A program made the position numbers and the translations under genes. The notes beneath the pieces are model-generated. The model did no database searches. It saw only the letters and a list, made by a program, of their open reading frames with translations, and was not told the DNA's origin. DNA of 64,000 nucleotides from Anopheles merus (Eukaryota > Arthropoda > Insecta > Diptera > Culicidae), in contig NC_054084.1 of NCBI RefSeq assembly GCF_017562075.2, positions 46,718,697 to 46,782,696 of the forward strand, given 5' to 3'. This document shows positions 24,548 through 35,503 of the stretch, one piece after another. The stretch's first letter is position 1. Every line of letters starts with the position of its first letter.

Positions 24548-24658
24548 TAAAATTCCAAAGAGTACCGTGTGCTTGTTAAAAAGCTTTATGGTTCCATCAA
24601 GTATCGTTTCATCTCTTAATCATCCAAAAAGTTCGACATCGGACCAATTTTTCGTTAA

Positions 24659-25187
24659 CCTTTAAGTTGGCAACCGGATACCCGGGTATTTTTTTCAACT
24701 TCGAACTGCAATAACTTTTGATTAATTGATTTTATTGACCTGAAATTTTCCGTAGCCTCTCAACTTTTAATTTATGATTTTTTGGTGCATAAGTTGTAAT
24801 TTCAAACATCCTGTAAGTATTTTATTTTGATTTTTTTTTAACTTTACCACGTAAGTTGGCAACCAGCATACCCGGGTATTCCATACATTTTGTATGGAGA
24901 TTGACGCTTCTCTTCTTCCTCTTTTCGTATTGTGCTTATTTTCGAGTCAAATTCAAGCGATTCCAAGTTTCAATTTGACCGTTATTTTTATCAAAAAAAT
25001 GAAAAAAACTCAATGAATAAATGAAATAGAAGAGAATATATGGTCGGCATTACTTGCTTACAGCATTAAAATATAGAAAGCATTGTTTACCTATGAATAT
25101 CGTTAATTTTTTGCATCAAAACGTGTGGAATACCCGGGTATGCCGGTTGCCAACTTACGTGTGTAAATCTGGTTGCCAACTCTACGG
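24659..25187. mobile_element. TTAA-flanked MITE with triple palindrome
   Basis: TTAA at 24,655-24,658 and 25,188-25,191 bracket 529 bp. Termini CCTTTAAGTTGGCAACC and GGTTGCCAACTCTACGG are inverted repeats; subterminal copies of AGTTGGCAACC recur inside. The perfect 12-bp palindrome ATACCCGGGTAT occurs three times, at 24,678, 24,868 and 25,130. TTAA targeting suggests mobilisation by a piggyBac-type transposase. The sister repeats lack it at this point, so it is an insertion. Confidence 0.75.
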
Positions 25188-25843
25188 TTAAACAGCCTCA
25201 AATCAGCTATGGAGTTCAAGCTGGCTATTTGGGATGATTCTCTCGGATAAAGTCAGGAAAATTAATAAATTAAATAATAAATGCGAAAGGTGACAAAACA
25301 ATTCTCTTGCCTTATTACAAGTACGAGAGGTATTTTTGTGCCAAAGTATAATTTTGACAGACACATGCCTATCGAGAAATGACAGTATTTTCCTCCGTCT
25401 AATAAGGCCGGATAAAGGAGGTAGGATAAATGAAAAATAGTAAAATAGTAGTTTAGTTTAAAAAATAGTTAAAAATAGTAGTTTAGGGTGGTCATTTGTG
25501 AATCGATAGGCATATAACAAATCGATAGGAATACAGATATATCGGTATTTCTGGTCACTCTGGTTGCGATACCTTTCGAATGCTTGTTGCACACTGGGTT
25601 AAATTCGTGTGAAATTTGGCCTATTTGTGTACTTATTTACTAAAGTACACCGTCAACAAACTCAGATTTAGCTTATTTTTGCTATTGCATTAAAAAAAAG
25701 GAATAAGTTTTAAAAATTCACACACAATTGCTATAAAAACTATGGCATATTAAAGTTTTTTCTCCAGATTTACAGCATTAAGTTCAGCTGGTCAGCGCAC
25801 AAGCAAACAGAAGCTTTTTTGCAAAGCTACATAATAGCATCTG

Positions 25844-26663
25844 CCCAAATAGCCAGCTCGTACTTTATAGCTGATTTGGGGCTGTTTAACAAAAAAATGT
25901 TTCGATGTCGTACTTTGCGGCTGATTAAGAGATAGACAGTACTTTGCGGAACTATGGAGCTTTTTAATAGGCATATGGTACTCTCAGGAACCTTGTAGCT
26001 GATTAGCCTGATGTGTATGGTTCACGATGGAACTTAAAGGCTTGTTAAGAAAGCGTACCTAACTTGGTGGAACTTTATAGCTTTTTATTGCATGCCATCA
26101 GTACGAGGTGGTCCTTGTCAAAGTGTCAAAGACTGGTGCCGTCAATCATCTCGTTGCTGCTGCCCAAGCTAGTTAAGTTAATTGAAGGAGGAATATTGAA
26201 TGAAGTGATTGTGATTGTACAGTAAATTGTGTGACATTTTGTATAATTCATGAATATTAAGGATTTAAAAATATACACATGTACACAAACAAAACAAATC
26301 CTGTTGTTTATTTCATCGATTTCGCTTGCTTGAAAATAATACACAAAGCAAAATAATCCCCGGTACCCTGGCATAAGAAATCTGCTTAAGGGCGGTGGCA
26401 ACGCTTATCGGATGCGATTTTATCGGACGAGATTTATATGGGATTTGACAGATAACGTCGGACGACGAAATCGCACGTCCGACGTTATCTGTCAAATCCC
26501 ATATAAATCACGTCCGATAAAATCGCATCCGATGAGCGTTGCCACCGCCCTAAGCGCTGTTTGAAAGACCCGCCTGTAACTTTGATGCTGTTTAACTACT
26601 GCAAAAGGCGAATTCAAGTAGCGATTTTAGAATAAGCTACTTAAGCAATTTTGGCTATTTGGG
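25844..26663 (+). mobile_element. CCCAAATAGCCAG element, full copy (a)
   Basis: Terminal inverted repeats CCCAAATAGCCAG (25,844) and TTGGCTATTTGGG (26,663). It is 820 bp, or about 656 without the palindromic MITE nested at 26,390. It shares its body with the copies at 27,272 and 27,844 and the inverted copy at 23,811. Non-coding. Confidence 0.7.
26390..26550. mobile_element. Near-perfect palindromic MITE with TAA duplication
   Basis: A 161-bp hairpin: GGGCGGTGGCAACGCTTATC at the left is mirrored at the right end, with a loop of only about 10 bp around 26,465 to 26,475. TAA on both sides (26,387-26,389, 26,551-26,553). The sister repeats at 27,812 and 28,385 read GCTTAGGCGCTGTTTG without the insertion, giving a natural empty site. 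Confidence 0.85.
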
Positions 26664-26891
26664 TGTCAGCTTGAAAGAGTCAAATAATGAAATGAGTGCC
26701 TATCGGAAGCTAAAATGGAAAATAGCCATTGAGTACCACTTTCATAATTTCGTTTATTCAACGATTTATAACTCTGTTTATATTCTTTGAGACAAATGAA
26801 GCCAAATGGTCCAGAATTCATCAAAATAATTAATTTTGCTTAATCAGCCAATTTGTACCGATGTCATGCATTAGAGCCAAAAAGTTCAGTA

Positions 26892-27255
26892 CAGGTGGTC
26901 CCCGAGATACACGGTACCTCTTATACGCGGATTCAGAGATACGCGGTTTCCTAAATTTGACAGTTCTTTGAGCAAATTGTACTGATTTGACACATCTATT
27001 GTAAAATGCCAAATAATTTCTGTTTTGATCGGATGTTAAAAACTATTTCAAAAGGTTTGAAACTGTTATTTCATTCAGAATCATATCAAATAATTGATTA
27101 AGTGGCTAAAACCACCCCCTAGTTGCAAATTAACACGAAAATTAGTGATATTTTGGCTAGAAATCACGAGATTCGACTTACGCGGAAATTCGAGATACGC
27201 GGTAATTTGCCGCCGTTTTCGATCCCCATTAACCGTGTATCTCGGGGACCGCCTG
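26892..27255. mobile_element. CGCGTA-family MITE, 364 bp
   Basis: CAGGTGGTCCCCGAGATACA at the left is answered by TGTATCTCGGGGACCGCCTG at the right; TA flanks both ends. Inner GATACGCGG motifs and AGCAAATTGTACTGATTTGA place it with 6,068 and 30,952. The copy at 30,952 is nearly the same sequence in opposite orientation, 3.7 kb away. Confidence 0.85.
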
Positions 27256-27271
27256 TACACGTTCTTAACAA

Positions 27272-27843
27272 CCCAAATAGCCAGCTCGTACTTTATAGCT
27301 GATTTAGAGCTGTTTAACGAAAAATCGGTCCGATGTCGTACTTTGTGGCTGATTAAGAGATAGACGGTACTTTGCGGAACTATGGAGCTTTTTAACAGGC
27401 ACATGGTACTCTTTGGAACTTTGCGGCTGATTAGCACTATATGTAGGGTTCATGATGGAACTTGAAGGCTTGTTAAGAAAGGGTGCTGAACTTGGTGGAA
27501 CTTTATAGCTTTTTAATGCATGACATCGGTTCAAGGTGGCTCTTGTCAAAGTGTCAAAGACAAACGAGGGCAATAATCTCATTGCTGCTGCACAAGTTAG
27601 ATTCGTTAAATGAAGAATGAATATTGAGTGAAGTGATTGTGAATTATCAGTAAGTTGTGTAAAATTTTGTGTAATTCATCAATACAAAAGATTAAAAAAT
27701 ATACATATGTGTTTAAACGAAACAAATCTTGTTGTTTATTTCATCGATGACGCTTGCTTGAAAGTAAAACACAAAGAAAAATAATCCCTGGCATCGTGGC
27801 ATAAGGAAGCTGCTTAGGCGCTGTTTGAAAGACCCACATAGAA
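27272..27843 (+). mobile_element. CCCAAATAGCCAG element, truncated copy (b)
   Basis: Starts with the same terminus as the full copy but breaks off after GAAAGACCCACATAGAA, where the next copy begins directly. It lacks the last ~90 bp. The head-to-tail join with copy c suggests tandem duplication by recombination rather than two insertions. Confidence 0.65.
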
Positions 27844-28509
27844 CCCAAATAGCCAGCTCGTACTTTATAGCTGATTTAGGGCTGATTAACGAAAAATCGT
27901 TCCGATGTCGTACTTTGGGGCTGATTAAGAGATGAAGCGGTACTTTGCCGAACTATGGAGCTTTTTAACAGGCACATGGTACTCTTTGGAACTTTGCGGC
28001 TGATTAGCACTATGTGTAGGGTTCATGGTGGAACTTGAAGGCTTGTTAAGAAAGGGTACCGAACTTGGTGGAACTTTATAGCTTTTTAATGCATGACATC
28101 GGTACAAGGTGGCTCTTGTCAAAGTGTCAAAGACGTACGCCGCCAATAATCTCATTGCTGCTGCACAAGTTAGATACGTTAATTGAAGAATGAATATTGA
28201 GTGAAGTGATTGTGAATTATCAGTAAATTGTATAAAATTTTGTGTAATTCATCAATACAAAGGATTTAAAAATATACATATGTGTTTAAACGAAACAAAT
28301 CTTGTTGTTTATTTTATCGATGACGCTTGCTTGAAAATAAAACACAAAGAAAAATAATACCTGGCATCGTGGCATAAGGAAGCTGCTTAGGCGCTGTTTG
28401 AAAGACCCACATAGAACTTTGATGCTGTTTATCTACTGCAAAAGGCGAATTAGAGCAGCGATCTTTAGCGTGCCAAAATGAGCTGCTTAAGCAATTCTGG
28501 CTATTTGGG
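27844..28509 (+). mobile_element. CCCAAATAGCCAG element, full copy (c)
   Basis: Uninterrupted 666-bp copy from CCCAAATAGCCAG to CTGGCTATTTGGG, which provides the empty-site reference for the insertions at 24,298, 24,659 and 26,390. Over 90 % like copy b by eye. Confidence 0.7.
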
Positions 28510-28604
28510 AACTTTGATGCTGTTTATCTACTGCAAAAGGCGAATTAGAGCAGCGATCTTTAGCGTGCCAAAATGAGCTGCTTAAGCAATTCTGGCTATT
28601 TGGG
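28510..28604 (+). repeat. Tandem duplication of the element's last 95 bp
   Basis: AACTTTGATGCTGTTTATCT to CTGGCTATTTGGG repeats, without visible change, the final 95 bp of copy c. After it, to about 28,675, an inverted piece of the same element follows (CGACATCGGAACGATTTTTT). Confidence 0.8.
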
Positions 28605-28684
28605 AAATAACGACATCGGAACGATTTTTTGTAAAACAGCCTCAAATTAGCTATATTGTTCGAGTTGGCTATCGATCAGTTCCT

Positions 28685-28908
28685 GTGAGCTGTGCTCGGG
28701 TTAGATGTGGGACTTATCATCATCATTATTATAATCATCATTATCATATTTTTTTATTCAGGAGGAACGGTCGGAAAAGGCCGTCTTGCTATCATTATCA
28801 TCATTATCAGTCCCACATTTTAATGACTCTTTCCCGAATGTTTTCAATTTGGTTTAAGTTGTTTCAATTTGTTTTGAAAATCAATTAAAAAAATCAATAA
28901 ATCGAGTA
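28685..28908. repeat. ATC/ATT simple-repeat region
   Basis: Trinucleotide-like runs of CATCATTAT at 28,717 to 28,750 and 28,792 to 28,810 frame a short GC-richer piece. No gene. Confidence 0.6.
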
Positions 28909-29283
28909 CAGTAATTATCCGCAGTACGCGATACTCGATATACGCGAATTCGCAGTACGCGATACTCAATATACGCGAATTCGCAGCACGCGATTCTTCT
29001 AAATTTGACAGCTCCATATGTTTTTTGCAAATATTTAAATTCTTTGAAATATTTTATGCTCTTTTTGAATTTCCTTAATGTTCCTAATGCATTTTGCATT
29101 AAATTTGTGCAAAAGATACCTGTTTTATAACAAAAAACTCAAATGCAAAACTCTGTGCCGATATATTTCAACCCTCGAACCGGTAGTGTAAACTATTTTT
29201 TCATAGGAATCCGCTATACGCGAAAACTTGAGATATGCTATTGCGCTCGGTCCCGTACGATAGTGTATATCGGTTAAAGACTG
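28909..29283. mobile_element. Diverged TA-flanked MITE
   Basis: CAGTAATTATCCGCAGTACG at the left and a weaker inverse ending AAAGACTG at the right, TA at both borders. Repeated TACGCGA and CTAAATTTGACAG motifs link it distantly to the CGCGTA family. Terminal repeats are imperfect, so boundaries are less sure. Confidence 0.5.
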
Positions 29284-29647
29284 TATTGTTTTTAATCGGA
29301 AGTCATTCAATTCTTTTTCGGTAATAACATGGAAACCCCTATGTAAACGAAGTAGCCGTGTAATCGAAGTAGACTTTAATATGTGTAGGAACGATCGATT
29401 CATTTAGTCAGTCGCAAATCAACCATTGACGAGAACGGTCGCATAAAAGAGAAACTTGTTAAAATAAAAAACTTCTAAAGTATTTCAAAGAACAGAGTTC
29501 CTTTACCCTATAAGTAAACAACAATATTTTATGATTTGGCAATCACTTCACAATCAGGAGATAAGTTACGACATCGGGCTTAGCTTTGGCTTACAATCAA
29601 ATATTCGCTGTATCCAAAAGGACAGTGATTCCCAATATTGTTTCTAA
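29284..29647. other. Non-coding spacer
   Basis: AT-rich, nothing recognised. Confidence 0.4.
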
Positions 29648-29809
29648 GGCAGCGGTAATCGCTACTGCGGGCGTGCGGGCGTGCGTGTGGAAAAATCAAA
29701 ATTGTTTGATTCTGACGCATGCGGTTGCAAACTGTCACACGCTGCGGGTGTCAAATTCCATACATTTTCAGAAAACGCACGCACGCCCGCGACAGCGACT
29801 ACCGCTGCC
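29648..29809. mobile_element. Palindromic MITE with TAA duplication
   Basis: GGCAGCGGTAATCGCTACTG at the left, CGACTACCGCTGCC at the right, with GC-rich inner arms (GGGCGTGCG / CGCACGCCC). TAA at 29,645-29,647 and 29,810-29,812. The GGCAGCGGT start is shared with the element at 30,027. Confidence 0.8.
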
Positions 29810-30026
29810 TAATGCTCACCAATGAGTCATAGGACATTTTTATGAGCGCAAAGTGAAAAAAGATAAAATGTTTTCACTTTCAATAGTTCTTATTAACTAG
29901 ACGCGTCCGATAACCACTGATCAAAGAGGATTTTATAACGAAAACCTGTTGCATAAATATGCTGCATGAAGGATTCGCAGGCCTTGCATATGATCCTGAA
30001 TAAGACCTTGAATGATCGACAATTTA

Positions 30027-30320
30027 GGCAGCGGTCAGAACTTCACCGCATGCGACAAGAAGAGAGTTTTCTCGATTTTCTAGCTTTTCAAGGTATTATA
30101 ATGATATTTTGTTGTTTCTTTATAAAGATAATCATTATTTGATATGATTTTAGACATTTGACATCTGAAATAGAATCGCATGCGGCGATGCGGCAATATC
30201 AAATGATTTTGATTTTGCCGCATCGCGGCATGCGGCAGATTCGCAAGTGCTGTCATTAACGTCAAATCCCATACAAAAGCTTGCGGCAAAATCGCATGCG
30301 GCGAGGTTCTGACCGCTGCC
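30027..30320. mobile_element. Palindromic MITE with TTA duplication
   Basis: GGCAGCGGTCAGAACTTCAC at the left is answered by GAGGTTCTGACCGCTGCC at the right; TTA flanks both sides (30,024-30,026, 30,321-30,323). CGCATGCGGC motifs repeat in the inner arms. Confidence 0.8.
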
Positions 30321-30528
30321 TTACAGAGAAAAATACTTACTTTTTCGGATTTGTTCAATCACGTCACTGAAATACTTAATATTAAACCCCGTTTACTGTC
30401 CTACTCCTTAATTAGTGTAGTTTAAATTTACATATTCAATTTAATTTAAATTTCAATTTAAATAACCGCAAAACTAGTGTTTCTAAATAAAGTATACATT
30501 TTGAAGTCCCTAAAAGGAAAGCTAAACA

Positions 30529-31908
30529 GGTAAAAGTACGACTCAGCCCTCTACTTTACATAGGAGAAGCGTTACATGTCTTGAAACATTCCCAAGCATC
30601 ATTTTTATCATAGTTTTGTCATCCATACGACCGACCAGAGTCTATTTTTCAAATAAAAAATATTTAAAACTACGATGAAAATAAAAGGGTAAAAGTAAGG
30701 CTCAGCCCTTCACGTTACGCTAGCGTTACGCGTAACGCCTGTATATCACAAACCCAAGCAACATTTTTGAACGCCTGTTTTAACCGCCGTGGATGAGCAA
30801 ATTAATAGATTATCATGTCTTAATATAGTTTTTTTTACATGATAATTAGAAAAGCAACAATTTTTGAACAAACATAAAAAAGAACAGCAATTACTAATAA
30901 AGATAACACTCATGGATAATTTATGAGTATGAATAAATTATATTATTACTACAGGCGGTCCCCGAGATACACGGTTAATGGGGACCGAAAACGGCCGCAA
31001 AAAACCGCGTATCTCGAATTTCCGCGTAAGTCGAATCTCGTGATTTCTAGCCAAAATATCACTAATTTTCGTGTTAATTTGCAACTGGGGGTGGTTTTAG
31101 CCACTTAATCAATTATTTGATATGATTCTAAATGAAATAACAGTTTCAAACCTTTTGAAATAGTTTTTAACGTCCGATCAAAACAGAAATTATTTGGCAT
31201 TTTACAATAGATGTGTCAAATCAGTACAATTTGCTCAAAGAACTGTCAAATTTAGGAAACCGCGTATCTCTGAATCCGCGTATAAGAGGTAACGTGTATC
31301 TCGGGGACCGCCTGTATTAGGCTATCATTTTTTACAGCAATCAGAGTTGTAACAACTTCACGCATTATAATTGTAACAATCTTACACATAAAAAATGGCT
31401 ACTTATAAAAATTATTACTTTTTTATTTTCCCAGTATACATACAAGTATTTATTAACTTCATTAACCTCAATTTAAAAAAGAGCCCTCGCACCTAAAGTA
31501 AAGTTTATTCAAAATTGGTAATAGTTATATTTCATACACATTATTAGTTTATTAATATTTTTAATATTTTATACTTTCTCATCATAGGAAATGTTACTAA
31601 AATTGAAAGTTTTTGGGGTGTTTATGAGCTTCCTTCTTTCAGACTATTTTTCATAAATCATAGTGCAGCAATGAAAAATATTAAACCTCTTATTTACTTG
31701 TTATTTAAAAATGAAATCTCGTAGAAATCGATTCATCTTAAAGCAATTAACTTGTTTTTCATCGCAGTTTAAAATATTTTTTATTCAAATAATGCACACT
31801 GGTCGGTCGCCTGGATGACAAAACTGTAATAAAAATGCTGCTTGGAAATATTTTAAGGAATGTAACGCTTCTCCAATGTAACGTAGAGGGCTGAGCCTTA
31901 CTTTTACC
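30529..31908. mobile_element. Long-armed repeat, split by a nested MITE
   Basis: GGTAAAAGTACGACTCAGCC at the left and GGCTGAGCCTTACTTTTACC at the right are inverted; the arms run for about 110 bp through GCGTTACAT and GACCGACCAG-type motifs. A second copy of the terminal motif lies at about 30,690. The element at 30,952 to 31,314 is nested inside. No target duplication is evident and nothing is encoded. Confidence 0.6.
30952..31314. mobile_element. CGCGTA-family MITE, inverted relative of 26,892
   Basis: 363 bp, ends CAGGCGGTCCCCGAGATACA and its inverse, TA on both sides (30,950-30,951 and 31,315-31,316). Nearly identical to the reverse complement of 26,892 to 27,255. Confidence 0.85.
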
Positions 31909-31915
31909 AATTTAA

Positions 31916-32389
31916 TACGGACGTCACACGAAGCGTAAACTCAAAAAGTTTACGCTTGATTTGTATGGGAGAGCGTAAACTTCCTGTCCAAAGATTATAG
32001 GGTTGTATGCAAGGTGGAATGTAAAATGAGGTGTAGTTATAGCGCTTTTGGCGATCCCCCCCAGGACTCCGATTTTGACAGATGGTTTTCCTCTTGTATA
32101 TGTATTGATGGATTGTTTACGTTTTGCATGGTCAATATTTGGTGGAGATCAATTTGGGTGAATATTTTAGTTTATTAGAACACAGCCCGTGATTTAAAAT
32201 GGAAATTTTCCTTCGAGAACTTGAAGCGTTCGCCAAACGCGGAAAACTAACTGTCAGTTTTCTTCGTCGATTCTTCTTGCACCTAGCTGTCAAAACGGGC
32301 CTGTAACTTGACCTGATATCTTTACGGTCCTTGGTTGTATGGCTGAAATTTAGTTTACGCCAAAGTTTACGCTTCGTGTGACGTCCGTA
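31916..32389. mobile_element. MITE with TAA duplication, 474 bp
   Basis: TACGGACGTCACACGAAGCG at the left and CGCTTCGTGTGACGTCCGTA at the right are exact inverses, with TAA outside each end (31,913-31,915, 32,390-32,392). Inner GTTTACGC motifs add a second level of inverted repeats. Non-coding. Confidence 0.8.
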
Positions 32390-32583
32390 TAACAGCTGTA
32401 TGATGCATTTTTGCTCATTGGGTTGTCATCAATAGTCATGCTATTCTAATTAGGTTATCTCATCTACCATCCGTTATCTTACACCCGAGAGGCTAGATCT
32501 GGTAGTGTACGTTATGTGTTGTTTTGTTGTTTTCTTTTTTTGGCGATATAATATGCTTTTCTTTCGTTCTAAACCATCAAAAC

Positions 32584-32731
32584 TATTGGAATTATAGTAA
32601 GCCGTATTTGGGTTATGAGTAATTTAATCATAGTAACCTATGAAATTGTGTAGTTATAAGTTTTTGTATGAAATACAATTCATTCTGTTTCTAACCGTAC
32701 ACCAAGCTGGTTTACTGCATTACCTCCAATA
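32584..32731 (+). repeat. 5' LTR of the copia element
   Basis: Begins TATTGGAATTATAG and ends TACCTCCAATA, so its termini are short inverted repeats (TATTGG/CCAATA) rather than the usual TG/CA. Confidence 0.9.
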
Positions 32732-32747
32732 GGTTATGGGCCCAGCA
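32732..32747 (+). other. Primer binding site
   Basis: GGTTATGGGCCCAGCA directly follows the 5' LTR. It is complementary to the anticodon-loop region of initiator tRNA-Met (CUGGGCCCAUAACC), the unusual internal tRNA primer known for Drosophila copia. Confidence 0.85.
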
Positions 32748-32811
32748 CGCTTCCACTGCGTACAGTGATTGAAGCAGAATCTTTTCGCCGTTATTCTGAA
32801 GAAGTTTTAAG

Positions 32812-33485
32812 ATGAACCCGAACTCCATTGGATCCTCAAGCGCTGCAGGTAGTAGCATAGTTTCGTCGAATCTTCCTGGCATCGATTTGCGGTACAAACC
32901 TTCCTTGAACTCGAAGATCTCTGGTGCGTGGTAAAGCCGAAAAAGAATGACGACGGGAGCTACGTAGCCGTGGATGCAGGCAAGGATCGCAAGGCAAGAG
33001 CAAAAATCATCCTTCTTCTTGATCCGTTGAATTATGTGCACGTCAAGGAAGCAACGACAGCAAGAGAAGTTTGGGCTAAGTTGGAGAGAGCTTTTGAAGA
33101 TTCTGGTCTTACTAGAAGAGTCGGACTGCTCCACAAGCTGATAAAAACGGATTTGTCGTCTTGCGAATCCATGTCCGAATACGTTAACCGCATAATTTCA
33201 ACGTCGCATCAACTCAACGGAATAGGCTTTGCGATTTCTGAAGAGTGGATTGGAACGCTTCTTTTGGCTGGTTTGTCTGAGCAATATCGTCCAATGATAA
33301 TGGCTTTGGAAAATTCAGGTGTAGCCATTACTGGAGACGTTATCAAAACAAAACTTCTTCAAGAAGTGCCAGCCACATCCACTGAACCAGCGTTTGTTGC
33401 AAAAAGGAAAGTTAAAAAAAAATTAAAGAACAGAATCCTCCGAAAGGGCCGAGATGTCGGAAATGTTCGAAATTTGGCCATATAG
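32812..33485 (+). pseudogene. copia gag remnant
   Basis: An ATG at 32,812 opens a frame that stops at about 32,931, and the recognisable Gag core continues in another frame from about 32,919 to 33,485. The core has the UBN2-type features of copia Gag: KARAKIILLLDP, REVWAKLERAFED, and ESMSEYVNRIISTSHQL. At the A-run near 33,413 to 33,422 the frame shifts again, so the zinc knuckle falls in the following pol frame. An N-terminal part seems deleted. Family known; breaks seen directly. Confidence 0.85.
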
Positions 33486-35476
33486 CGAAGGATTGCTACA
33501 GCACGAAGGGAAACGATTCGTTCTATGTAGTGCTTTCTACGTGTGGATCGAAGGAATACGGAAAATGGTATTTCGATTCCGGAACAAGTGTCCACATGAC
33601 GAACAATAGCGATTTTTTGATGCATGCGAAAACATCCAGTGGAACTGTTGTAGCAGCCAACGGGGAGAACATGCAAATCACCGCGAAGGGATCCTGCGTT
33701 TTGAAGCCTTCGTGCCAAAAAGGTGAAATTCCCGTTGATGACGTGCAGCTAATCCCGAATCTATCCGTGAAGCTTTTATCGGTAAATCAAATTGTGAAAA
33801 AAGGCTACTCCGTTACGTTCACCAATGAAGGATGCGAAGTGGTTAACCGAAACGGCGATATCATTGCTACTGGTAGCCATGACAACGATCTGTTCAAGCT
33901 TGACGAACGTAAAGAAGGTGAGAAAACCGCGTTGACAGTTTCTTCAACAGGGAGCTTGGAACTATGGCATCAAAGGATGGGCCATCTTAACATCAACGGT
34001 GTCCGAAGCCTTGCGAATGGAATAGTGACTGGCGTCAATATTGTTGGAGATACCATGGCCGATTGCAAAGAATGTCCAATGGGCAAACATAGCCGTCATC
34101 CTTTTAGCAATATAGGATCGCGGGCGGCTGAAATACTCGATTTGGTTCATTCTGACATTTGCGGGCCGATGGAAGTCAAATCTCTAGGAGGAAGCCGATA
34201 TTATATTGTATTTGTGGATGACAAATCACGCCGGATGTGGACATATTTCTTGAAATCCAAATCGGAAGCTGAGGAAAACAAAATTTTCCAGGATTTTCAC
34301 AAGATGGTAGAACGGCAATCTGGACGGAAATTGAAGGTACTCAGAACAGACAATCGAAAAGAATATGTCAACACAGGGTCCACAAACTACTTAAAGAAGC
34401 ACGGCATTGTTCATCAAACATCCAACGCATACACTCCGGAACAAAATGGCATGGCGGAACGAGCGAATAGGTCGATTGTGGAGCGTGCAAGGTGCATGTT
34501 ACACATGGCGAAACTTTCGAAAAGTTTTTGGGCGGAGGCTGTGGCTGCTGCTGTGTGCCTTCTGAATCGTTCTCCAACCAAAGGCCATAATGTTACTCCG
34601 CAGGAAGCGTGGTCTGGTAAGAAACCTAACTTGTCCCATATTCGGATCTTTGGTACTAGAGCGATGAAATTTATTCCGAAGCAATATCGTAAGAAGTGGG
34701 ATGCTAAATCAGAAGAGTGCATTCTGACCGGTTTCGATGAGTTTACCAAAGAGTATAGATTGTACAACATCAGATCGAAGAAAGTAACAGTCAGTCGTGA
34801 AGTAAATTTCATTAATGAAGGTGTTGCTGTTCCTATCCAAGAAAAATCAAGCAGAAGGCATATGATTCTCCTTGAACATGAAGAGACAGTTTCTCTTTCA
34901 CCGAATGCTACATCACAAATGGAGGCAGTTTTGAGTGAAAATAACGACGAGGACAGCGACAGCGAATACTTCACGGACGCGAACAATGAAACTTCTGAAG
35001 ATACCGATGGAACTAGTAACGAATGTGACGAAACAGTGGTCGATGATGATGCAGCTGTGAACAGCGAAACTCTCGTTATACCATCTCAATCGCAAATCCT
35101 GAGACGAAGCAGTTGGACGCGTAAAGTCCCAGAGAAGTATAATGATTGTATAATCCCACATGGCTCTGGTCTTTTCAGCAATGTTACCAGTTCAAAGATC
35201 ATGAGCAGCAATTCAAGCGAGGATCCAATCACACACCAGGATGCAATGTCGCGTAACGATTCAGAACTTTGGAAAGTAGCGATGCAAGAAGAATATCAAG
35301 CGTTGATTGACAACAGCACATGGAGATTGACAACACTTCCAGAAGGAAGGAAAGCAATCAAATGTAAATGGGTGTTTAAAACAAAACATGATGCCGCTGG
35401 AAAAGTCAACCGCTACAAGGCGCGCTTGGTGATAAAGGGATATTCTCAGCGAGTAGATTATAACGAAAGGGGGTAG
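33455..35476 (+). pseudogene. copia pol remnant: zinc knuckle, protease, integrase, start of RT
   Basis: In one frame: a CCHC zinc knuckle (CRKCSKFGHIAKDC) at once; the aspartic protease motif DSGTSVHM at about 33,580; the GAG-pre-integrase HHCC region (LWHQRMGHL ... CKECPMGKHSRHPF); the integrase core with DLVHSD, LRTDN and the E in KEY; GKKPNLSHIRIFG; and the first reverse transcriptase segment up to YSQRVDYNE. It ends at a TAG created by a 35-bp tandem duplication (about 35,434-35,468 repeated at 35,469-35,503). The integrase carries DNRKEY where most relatives have DNGGEY. Confidence 0.9.
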
Positions 35477-35503
35477 ATTCTCAGGGGGTAGATTATAACG
35501 AAA

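Larger units (their letters stand above)
23811..25233 (-). mobile_element. CCCAAATAGCCAG element, inverted copy with two insertions
   Basis: This is the reverse-orientation relative of the repeats at 25,844, 27,272 and 27,844, recognised from GCACGCTAAAGATCGCTGC, CTTTGACACTTTGACAAGA, GACATCGGACC and the terminal CTGGCTATTTGGG at 25,221 to 25,233. Its left terminus is lost. Two younger elements split it, at 24,298 and 24,659; without them it is about 640 bp like its sisters. No protein is encoded. Transposon class is not clear because no target duplication could be seen. Confidence 0.65.

Noticed and set aside
34414..34986. A 190-codon minus-strand frame inside the copia element
   Set aside because: Antisense of the integrase region; no independent features.
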